Source: an uncultured Campylobacter sp. (GTDB lineage: Bacteria > Campylobacterota > Campylobacteria > Campylobacterales > Campylobacteraceae). Taken from it: a stretch of DNA of 10,603 bases. Shown here piece after piece: positions 1 to 5,764 of this stretch. The number at the start of each line of letters is the position of its first letter. Positions within the stretch are counted from its first letter, which is position 1. The position numbers and the translations under genes are program-made. The stretch is from positions 1 to 10,603 of the forward strand of contig NZ_CALKTL010000107.1 in the NCBI RefSeq assembly GCF_937997405.1. Reading direction: 5' to 3'. Under the pieces are notes generated by a model that saw only the letters and a program-made list of their open reading frames with translations, was not told where the DNA came from and did no database searches.

Positions 1-128
1 GGTAGAGAAAATTTACCAAAAGAACACGAAGTCGTAACTTTTCTGCACGATTAAAATTCAAACAGACGATGAGCTGCGTTTAAATACCTCTGATATTTCG
101 CCATCCAAATTTAATATTTTCTACTGCG

Positions 129-365
129 CTATAAAATGCCCCACTCTTTTTTATATTCGTTTATTATCTCATCGGGCGTTCTTTCTCCCTTATCGACCTT
201 GATAAGATCGATTATATCTTGCTCGTTTGCAAACATACCCTCTATCGCGTGGTTGCAGATGATAGATCTGTTTTGCTCGTATTGTTCTGCGCTCAGCTCG
301 TCTTTATATTTTTCAAGTATAGCCAAACTCTTTTCTAAACTATAAACTTCCGGATATTTTTGCAT
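129..365 (-). CDS. VbhA-like antitoxin of a Fic-type toxin-antitoxin pair (orphan in this window)
   Basis: This small acidic 78-residue protein resembles the VbhA class of Fic inhibitors. In that family a short helical antitoxin places a glutamate into the Fic active site, which blocks ATP binding and so AMPylation of targets. The family motif is [S/T]xxxE[G/N]. Here residues 38-43 read NHAIEG, with Glu42-Gly43 intact and Asn in place of the usual Ser/Thr. The C-terminal part, with KGERTPDEII at about residues 59-68 followed by a charged helix, matches the family's usual ending. The ATG has GGA six bases upstream (372-374). Normally a fic toxin gene follows directly or overlaps. The 128 bases downstream to the window edge contain only a 17-codon ORF (51-104, minus) and no recognisable Fic N-terminus. 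Recognition is from motif memory, so family assignment is probable rather than certain. Confidence 0.72.
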   Translation of the reverse strand: MQKYPEVYSLEKSLAILEKYKDELSAEQYEQNRSIICNHAIEGMFANEQDIIDLIKVDKGERTPDEIINEYKKEWGIL

Positions 366-388
366 GCTTTATCCATAACAATATAGAA

Positions 389-397
389 ATTTTATCA
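389..397 (-). promoter_or_regulatory. Candidate extended -10 promoter for the antitoxin-like gene
   Basis: Read on the minus strand this is TGATAAAAT, a TGn plus TAAAAT extended -10 as used by Campylobacter sigma-70. It would start transcription roughly 15-20 bases before the ATG at 365. A second hexamer, TATATT, lies nearer the start. AT-rich spacers produce such matches by chance, so this is tentative. Confidence 0.28.
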
Positions 398-463
398 GCT
401 ACGGCGTCCTATTAAAAAACAAAGCTTAAGCAGGCAGGCGCACTTTTCTGCTACGAATAGCTT

Positions 464-540
464 GCAAGTAGTTCGCACTTCGCCGCAGCTAAAGCAGATA
501 ACTATTAGATGACGGGAAATTTTACCGCAAGTAGCTCACA
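464..540. repeat. Short imperfect direct repeat in the spacer
   Basis: The 14-mer GCAAGTAGTTCGCA (464-477) recurs as GCAAGTAGCTCACA (527-540), matching at 12 of 14 positions with starts 63 bases apart. They lie between the rlpA stop and the antitoxin-like gene. I see no flanking mobile-element structure. They could be regulator sites or remnants of a duplicated segment, or could be chance. I see no gene in 366-601. Confidence 0.3.
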
Positions 541-601
541 AATAAATTTAACAAAGCCTTTATCAAGCAAAAAACGAAGGAAAAGCCGTCAAATAAAACT
601 G

Positions 602-1357
602 CTACTCCCTTACGATGAAAGCTCCAGTAAACTTGCCATTATGCGCGAAATCTCTCGCCTCATCCTCGCTCTTAAATCCACTTAAAAAGACGCGATAAAT
701 CGGCGCGCCATCTATGCTAAATTCTTTGATAATCGCAGGATATCCCGCCGTGCCGTGGTAATCGCGCTGATAAATTTGTGCGCCGCTTCTGTTTCTGAAC
801 GCACCGATTTGCACCATAAAATTTCCGCCGACAATGGTTGCTTTTGGCGAACCTTTAGCAATAGTGCGCCCATAAAAACCCACTACTTCGAGCTTTACAG
901 GCGCCGTACCTTTGGCAAATACGCCCACTAGATTGGCAGCTGTTTTGCTAAGATCGATGATGCGACCATCTACGAATGGACCGCGGTCGTTGATGCGCAC
1001 GGTTGCAGTAGCGCCAGTATCGCGATTCGTGACCTTTACCATCGTATTCATCGGATAGGTTTTGTGCGCGGCGGTCATGCCGTTCATATCGTAAATTTCG
1101 CCGTTTGAGGTGTATTTGCCATGAAAATTCGGCCCATACCAGCTAGCGATGCCGATCTGAGTATCGCCGACGCTTACTTGCTCGGGGTAGTAGGTTTTGC
1201 CGTTAATTTTATAAGGGCGCATGGTGGCGGGAGAGTTTTTGCCGATCTTGCCCGCACTACCCGCAGACGATCTAGACGACGGTGCAGTGCGAAACGAGCA
1301 ACCGGCAAGAATCAGCGCAAAAAGCGCACTAAAAAGAGCGATTTTCTGGTACGACAC
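602..1357 (-). CDS. rlpA: RlpA, septal-ring lytic transglycosylase lipoprotein with SPOR domain
   Basis: RlpA is an outer-membrane lipoprotein that cleaves peptidoglycan glycan strands lacking stem peptides, mainly at the division septum. The 251-residue product has a lipoprotein signal ending in the lipobox LAGC (Cys20). A low-complexity Ser/Gly/Ala linker follows. The double-psi beta-barrel runs from about residue 70 to 160, with ASWYGPNFHG, TAAHKT and RINDRGPF. By analogy with Pseudomonas RlpA the catalytic set would be Asp90, His98 and Asp124, all present. A C-terminal SPOR domain (about 178-251, beginning FMVQIGAF) binds denuded glycan at the septum. The start is GTG, six bases after a GGA (1364-1366). 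It gives a signal peptide of normal length with Lys5, so I keep it. It begins 13 bases after the mltD stop, so the two are very likely cotranscribed. Confidence 0.95.
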   Translation of the reverse strand: MSYQKIALFSALFALILAGCSFRTAPSSRSSAGSAGKIGKNSPATMRPYKINGKTYYPEQVSVGDTQIGIASWYGPNFHGKYTSNGEIYDMNGMTAAHKTYPMNTMVKVTNRDTGATATVRINDRGPFVDGRIIDLSKTAANLVGVFAKGTAPVKLEVVGFYGRTIAKGSPKATIVGGNFMVQIGAFRNRSGAQIYQRDYHGTAGYPAIIKEFSIDGAPIYRVFLSGFKSEDEARDFAHNGKFTGAFIVRE

Positions 1358-1370
1358 CTACGATCCGATC

Positions 1371-2369
1371 TTATTTGTTGAATTTTATATTATTTAGCGC
1401 TATTTCATTTTTGTCTTTGAGGCTAAGCTCGTTCGCCAAACCTGCTAACACGCGTCCTGGCTTGCGCTGTTTCAGACGTGGTTCATACGCTTGAAACGCG
1501 CCCTGATTTACGACAAATTCTGCATATTTGCTTTGTGGGATATAAAAGAAGTACTTGCCGTTAAGCGGCGAAATTCCGTTTTTAATATGCGCGTTGTAAT
1601 CCTGCATCTGCGATGGCGAAATTCCGATCTGTTTTGCAACCGCGCTTAGCTTTGTGCCCGGAGCTACGGCGATACGCTTTAGCCCCCACGGCTCGCTTTC
1701 AAAAAGCAGAATTTTACGCATATTTTCATTTTGAGCAATGTAAGCGTATTTAATAATGCGCTTGATAAAATTCTTAGTCTCATTAGGAAGTGCGGGACTT
1801 TTTAGCAAGCGATCCAGATCATCGCTGCCAGTAGCTGCAATCGCATTTTTAAGCTTTTGATCGCCACAATTATACGCCATTAGCGCTAAATACCACTTGC
1901 CAAAATTTTGCTTCAGATGCAAAATATACGAAAACGCAGCATCCGTAGAGGCTGCGGGATCGCGACGCTCATCTACGGCGCTATCTACTCTAAGACCGAA
2001 ATTTTTTGCGGTCGCCGGCATCAGCTGCCACATACCGCCCGCGCTAGCACCTGATGTGACCGTATTTTTAAGATGTGATTCGACCATTGCCAAATACAAC
2101 AAGAATTCCGGAGCTTCTATGTTATCGACCTCGGATTTGACTAAGTAGGCATTGTGCGACTGCGAAGTCACGATATGCTTAAACTGCTTGCGATCGCTTG
2201 CATTGATCGCACGGAATATGCCCGCAACTACGTTTTTGCTCGATTCGTTATTTTCGATGCCGAATTGATTTAAAATATAATCGTGATTTGCGCGCATCAG
2301 ACCGGGCTGGCTCGCAAACGCTTCGCCCATTAAAAGCAGGGCTAGCAGTATAAATTTTATGGCTTTCAT
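1371..2369 (-). CDS. mltD: MltD-like membrane-bound lytic murein transglycosylase (SLT plus LysM)
   Basis: This is a family-GH23 lytic transglycosylase that cuts peptidoglycan to give anhydro-muropeptides in the periplasm. The 332-residue product starts with a signal peptide (hydrophobic about 4-15, likely cleavage after AFA at 17-19). The SLT domain spans about 87-180. The catalytic Glu is Glu97 in MVESHL, followed by the GASAGGMWQLMP and AYNCG signatures. A single LysM peptidoglycan-binding domain lies at about 232-278. The tail to 332 is basic and uncharacterised. Escherichia coli MltD is longer with more LysM repeats; a one-LysM form is an ordinary variant. Its ATG overlaps the tatD stop as ATGA, preceded by a strong AAGGAG (2374-2379). 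It lies just upstream of rlpA, so two transglycosylases with different glycan preferences are expressed together. Confidence 0.93.
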   Translation of the reverse strand: MKAIKFILLALLLMGEAFASQPGLMRANHDYILNQFGIENNESSKNVVAGIFRAINASDRKQFKHIVTSQSHNAYLVKSEVDNIEAPEFLLYLAMVESHLKNTVTSGASAGGMWQLMPATAKNFGLRVDSAVDERRDPAASTDAAFSYILHLKQNFGKWYLALMAYNCGDQKLKNAIAATGSDDLDRLLKSPALPNETKNFIKRIIKYAYIAQNENMRKILLFESEPWGLKRIAVAPGTKLSAVAKQIGISPSQMQDYNAHIKNGISPLNGKYFFYIPQSKYAEFVVNQGAFQAYEPRLKQRKPGRVLAGLANELSLKDKNEIALNNIKFNK

Positions 2370-3163
2370 ATCTCTCCTTTGATTTTATCGCCAAAAAGCC
2401 TACAGGCGTTTTGAGTCGTTATTGCTTCAACCTCTTCTACGCTTAGGCTTAAAATTTCCGCGACTTTTTCTACCACGAGTCTCGTAAATGCAGGCTCGTT
2501 GCGCTCGCCGCGATGCGGATGCGGGGTTAGATAGGGTGCATCCGTCTCGATTAAGAGGCGCTCTTGCGGAATTTGCGGTAAGATCTCAGCTAAGTTTTTT
2601 GCATTTTTGAATGTCAAAACTCCGCCGATACCGAAGTAAAATCCGTATTCGCTAAGACCTAGCAAAAGCTTGCTGGCATTGAAGCAGTGTAAAACACCGC
2701 CGCATAAATCGCCGGCGCGATCTTTTAGAATTCCAAAGCTATCTTCGTTTGCTTCTCGGATATGGACTATAAGTGGTTTTTGAAGTTGTGTTGCTAGATC
2801 GATTTGTGAGATGAAGGCGTCTTTTTGGAGGGAGATTTCTAAGGCTTTGGCTTCCTTGCTCTCTTGATGCTTAAGTCTGAAGTAATCAAGCCCGCATTCA
2901 CCAACGCCTACGCATTTGGGATCGTCAGCATACCGCTTCAGCACCTCCATATCGAAAGAATCTATCTCGTATGGATGCACCCCTACGGCAAAATACACAT
3001 TATTCCGCGCGTGTGAAATTTTACATGCCTTATCTAGGTCTGCCATATCGGCACCGGGAATGATGATGCTGCGCACGCCTGCAATCGTGGCGCGCTCAAT
3101 TACCGCGTCCAAATCGGTATCGAAACTAGCATCGTCTAAATGGCAATGTGTATCTATAATCAT
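2366..3163 (-). CDS. tatD: TatD family metal-dependent hydrolase / DNase
   Basis: TatD enzymes are cytoplasmic TIM-barrel metallo-hydrolases with 3'-5' exonuclease or DNase activity. They are linked to DNA repair and degradation, not to Tat export itself. Using the ATG at 3161-3163 the product is 265 residues, the usual length. Metal ligands are all visible: His6 and His8 (DTHCH), Glu89 (GVGECGLDYF), His134 (VHIRE), His159 (LHCFNAS) and Asp208 (ETDAPYLTP). The HPHRGERNEP segment typical of the family follows. A GTG three codons earlier (3170-3172) is in frame, but the AGTGAG that would serve as ribosome site lies just upstream of the ATG and overlaps that GTG. MIIDTHCH is also the classic N-terminus, so I prefer the ATG. 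The gene overlaps mltD by 3-4 bases, and I recognise no regulator gene between it and recN. Confidence 0.94.
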   Translation of the reverse strand: MIIDTHCHLDDASFDTDLDAVIERATIAGVRSIIIPGADMADLDKACKISHARNNVYFAVGVHPYEIDSFDMEVLKRYADDPKCVGVGECGLDYFRLKHQESKEAKALEISLQKDAFISQIDLATQLQKPLIVHIREANEDSFGILKDRAGDLCGGVLHCFNASKLLLGLSEYGFYFGIGGVLTFKNAKNLAEILPQIPQERLLIETDAPYLTPHPHRGERNEPAFTRLVVEKVAEILSLSVEEVEAITTQNACRLFGDKIKGEI

Positions 3164-3243
3164 AAAACTCACTTGATAAAATTTTTCGAAGCGGATTTTA
3201 CGTCGTTTTGCAAAATCACACTTAAATTTAAATTAAACGCGGT

Positions 3244-3252
3244 ATTGTAGCA
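3244..3252 (-). promoter_or_regulatory. Extended -10 promoter for the tatD-mltD-rlpA operon
   Basis: On the minus strand this reads TGCTACAAT, which is TGn followed by TACAAT, close to the Campylobacter sigma-70 extended -10. T-rich sequence sits upstream, and I see no clear -35, as is normal in this genus. Transcription would begin near 3237, leaving a leader of about 70 bases before the tatD ATG. It is the best promoter match in the window and separates this operon from nadK-recN. Confidence 0.5.
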
Positions 3253-3288
3253 AAAAATTTCAGATTTAAACTTAAGCTTAAAATTCCT

Positions 3289-4812
3289 TCAGCTTTGTCT
3301 TAGCTTTTTAGCGAATTCCAGGGCTTCTGCAGTAATAGTCTCGCCGCTTATCATACGAGCTAACTCTGTTATTTTCTCATTTTCGCTTAATAACCTCACG
3401 CTAGATTTGCCGTTCGTTTTACTTACTAAAAAGTGTGACGCAGCCTTTGAGCTAAGCTGCGGCTGGTGCGAGATCGCAAAAATTTGATAAAATTTTGAAA
3501 TTTTTACCAGCACGTTTGCAATACTCATCGCCTCTTTTCCGCTTAAATTTGAATCAATCTCGTCTAAGATCAAAATTCCCTCGCCGTTATTTGTAAGCTC
3601 CAAGCTCGCAGCAATAAAAGCAAGGCGCAGGCGGTTCGTCTCGCCTGAGCTTAAATTTTTAAATTCCGTCTTGCACAAGCTGACGCAAATTTCGTCTGTG
3701 CCGCACTCACTAAGCGCCGTAGGCTTAAAACTAAGCTCCACTCCGTCCATATAAAGCTGCTTTAGATAGGAATTTATCAGATCCTCGAGCCGTTTTTTAG
3801 TGCCCTTGCGAGCCTCGCTGATTTTTTCGGCAAGGGTAGCGGTGCTTTCGCTAAGGCGTTTAAATTCCGTTTGTAGCTTGGTTTTTTCAAAACTTAACTG
3901 CTCGTAATGCTCAAGCTCTTTCTTGCGCGCTTCAAGCGTAGCCAAAGCCTCTTCTATGCTTCCGTAGCGCCTATTTAGCGCGCTAAGAGCTTCAATACGA
4001 TCTAAAATTTTCTCTATGTCAATATTTTCGAGCTCGTCTAAATTCAAGCTTTCTTGCTTTAGCCGCAGCTCGTTCATCGCATCCTCGAAAAACGCGCTAT
4101 CCAGCCCGCTAAGACTTAGCGCTTCGATGACGCTGCGCTCCAGCTCAAAAACGCCCTGCGCCCTAGCCCAAAGTTCCTCGATCTTATCTTTTTTACTAAG
4201 CTTTTTTTTGATCTGCAAAAGCTCGTCGTATTCGCCGATCTTAGGCGATACGCGCTCGATTTTTTCAATCTCGAAGCGAGCAAATTCCTTTAACTCCTCG
4301 ATCTTGCGCTCTTGATCCAAAATTTCATCCAGCTGCTTTTTTGTGCGGCTAAATTCCACAAAGGCGCCCTGAAGCTCCAATAAGCTTTGCGCGTGCGCCG
4401 CATCTTTTTTCGCGGCGATAAAATCAAGTAATTTTAGCAAGCTGTCGCTACTCATTTCTCCGGCGTTTTTCGCGCCTAAAAATTTCACGTATTCGCCGGC
4501 GATCATGCTTAGATTTTTTTTTGAGACCGATTGAGAATTTATAAAGTATCGCAAGCTACGCTCTTTTAGGACGCGAAAAATATTTGGCGTATCGTTTATC
4601 AAGCCGAAATTTTCCATATCAAATTGATGCTCTACGTCCGCTTCTATGAGCTCAGCCTCGCATTCTTTAAGACCGAACACCGCTAAAATCGCGCCTATTA
4701 ATACCGATTTACCCGCGCCGCTGATACCTGTAAATACGCTAAGTCCCGGACCAAAACTAAGCTCGCTCTCGCAAAAACCTAGATTATTTTTAATATAAAT
4801 TCTTTCTAGCAT
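3289..4812 (-). CDS. recN: RecN, SMC-like ATPase of double-strand break repair
   Basis: RecN is a cytoplasmic SMC-family ATPase that gathers broken DNA ends for RecA-dependent recombination. With the ATG at 4810-4812 it is 507 residues. Walker A is GISGAGKS (29-36). A long charged, heptad-rich coiled-coil arm runs about 140-345. The ABC signature LSSGE is at 387-391, Walker B ILILDEID at 413-420, and the His of AISHQPQLSSKA at about 449. The C-terminal ELARMISGETIT element is typical of RecN. An upstream in-frame ATG (4825-4827) would add MGARR, but it lacks a ribosome site and spoils the usual MLERIYIKN opening. The chosen ATG overlaps the nadK stop by 7 bases, so translation is probably coupled to nadK. 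The ribosome site is G-rich (GGGGGCACGG) and not canonical. Confidence 0.94.
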   Translation of the reverse strand: MLERIYIKNNLGFCESELSFGPGLSVFTGISGAGKSVLIGAILAVFGLKECEAELIEADVEHQFDMENFGLINDTPNIFRVLKERSLRYFINSQSVSKKNLSMIAGEYVKFLGAKNAGEMSSDSLLKLLDFIAAKKDAAHAQSLLELQGAFVEFSRTKKQLDEILDQERKIEELKEFARFEIEKIERVSPKIGEYDELLQIKKKLSKKDKIEELWARAQGVFELERSVIEALSLSGLDSAFFEDAMNELRLKQESLNLDELENIDIEKILDRIEALSALNRRYGSIEEALATLEARKKELEHYEQLSFEKTKLQTEFKRLSESTATLAEKISEARKGTKKRLEDLINSYLKQLYMDGVELSFKPTALSECGTDEICVSLCKTEFKNLSSGETNRLRLAFIAASLELTNNGEGILILDEIDSNLSGKEAMSIANVLVKISKFYQIFAISHQPQLSSKAASHFLVSKTNGKSSVRLLSENEKITELARMISGETITAEALEFAKKLRQS

Positions 4813-5681
4813 CCGCCGTGCCCCCATCTGAGTTTGGCTTTTAAAACGTCGAAATAATCGTAGCTTCTGCGTTTTATTAAATTTGCCTTTGCGTGCGAAA
4901 TTTTAACGCTCACGCTGTGAAATTCCGCCATATCAAAAACATCTTGTCCGTCGATGACGACGCTAACTTCGGAGCTTCCGGCGTTTTTGAAGCTCGCGAG
5001 ATATTCTTTTGGCAGGATCAAAGGCCGCTGCGTCAGGCTGTGCGAGCAGATTGGCGTGACGCAAAACACGTCGCACAGCGGATAGACGATCGGACCGTTC
5101 GCGCTCATATTATACGCGGTCGAGCCCACGGCGGAGCTTACGATCACGCCGTCGCCGTAGTAGGTGTTGAAATATTTTCTATTTAAAAACGCATCGATCT
5201 TCGCCATCGAAGAGATATGGCTGCGGGTGATTACGACGTCGTTAAATGCGGTCTTACGGACGATCTTGCCGCTGCCGTTTTCCAGTATCACTTCAAGCAA
5301 AAACGGGCGCTCGATCTCGTATTCGCCGCGCAGAAATTCCTTTAAAAATTTTGCAAATTCGCTCGGCTGCACGTCCGTTAAAAAGCCCAAAGTGCCCGCG
5401 TTGATACCCAAAATAAAGGCGTTTTTGTCGCTTAGTAGCCTCGCAAGCCCGATGAGCGTGCCGTCGCCGCCGAGGCTAATTAAAAAATTGGTCTTTTTTA
5501 AAATTTCTGCAAGCGTATGCGACTTAAGGCCGAAAAATTCCGCTCCGTCCTCTTCAAGCAAAAGCTCAATACCTTGCGCTTTTAAAATTTCGCAAATTTG
5601 CTCCACGACGGGGCGAATCTCTTCTGATTTTTTGGCTATTAGCCCCGCGAATTTAAGGTTTTTATGAATTTTGTTTTCCAT
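4806..5681 (-). CDS. nadK: NAD kinase (ATP-NAD kinase)
   Basis: NadK phosphorylates NAD to NADP in the cytoplasm and is normally essential. The 291-residue product has the usual bacterial length. Diagnostic motifs are GGDGT (71-75, with catalytic Asp73), NAGTLGFLT (94-102), NDVVI (147-151), the glycine-rich YYGDGVIVSSAVGSTAY region (174-190) running into SANGPIV, TPICSHSLTQRPL (209-221) and DGQ (244-246). The ATG at 5679-5681 has only a weak A-rich ribosome site, but the N-terminus fits the family. It is divergent from aspS across an 83-base spacer. Its 3' end overlaps recN, which explains the odd GHGGC C-terminus encoded over the recN start region. Confidence 0.95.
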   Translation of the reverse strand: MENKIHKNLKFAGLIAKKSEEIRPVVEQICEILKAQGIELLLEEDGAEFFGLKSHTLAEILKKTNFLISLGGDGTLIGLARLLSDKNAFILGINAGTLGFLTDVQPSEFAKFLKEFLRGEYEIERPFLLEVILENGSGKIVRKTAFNDVVITRSHISSMAKIDAFLNRKYFNTYYGDGVIVSSAVGSTAYNMSANGPIVYPLCDVFCVTPICSHSLTQRPLILPKEYLASFKNAGSSEVSVVIDGQDVFDMAEFHSVSVKISHAKANLIKRRSYDYFDVLKAKLRWGHGGC

Positions 5682-5703
5682 AGTTTTATTTTATAAAAAA
5701 TTA

Positions 5704-5716
5704 GCTTTGTAAAAGC
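5704..5716. promoter_or_regulatory. Small perfect inverted repeat between nadK and aspS
   Basis: GCTTT-GTA-AAAGC is a perfect 5-base inverted repeat with a 3-base centre. It lies between the divergent starts and about 10 bases upstream of the aspS -10 candidate. It could be an operator affecting both genes. The length is short enough to arise by chance, and I know of no regulator with this site. Confidence 0.22.
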
Positions 5717-5726
5717 AAAATTTAAC

Positions 5727-5732
5727 TATACT
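5727..5732 (+). promoter_or_regulatory. Candidate -10 (TATACT) for aspS-adk
   Basis: TATACT differs from TATAAT at one position and lies 33 bases before the TTG start, giving a leader of about 25 bases that contains the ribosome site. The upstream stretch is A/T-rich. There is no clear -35 and no TGn extension. Confidence 0.42.
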
Positions 5733-5753
5733 TGCGTTTTACAAATAATTTTA

Positions 5754-5759
5754 AAGGAG
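5754..5759 (+). promoter_or_regulatory. aspS: Ribosome binding site that fixes the aspS TTG start
   Basis: AAGGAG lies five bases before the TTG at 5765-5767. It is a near-perfect Shine-Dalgarno and decides against the TTG at 5732, from which the reading frame is also open. Translating from 5732 would read this site as coding sequence. Confidence 0.85.
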
Positions 5760-5764
5760 TAAAT

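Noticed and set aside
421..477. Rho-independent terminator for rlpA
   Set aside because: Only very short stems are present (GCTA-CGAA-TAGC, GCTTAAGC), and none combines a stable stem with an adjacent T-run on the minus strand.
5164..5667. Plus-strand open frame of 167 codons inside nadK
   Set aside because: It is antisense to a fully conserved NAD kinase, its composition is Ser/Leu-rich, and it has no recognisable domain.
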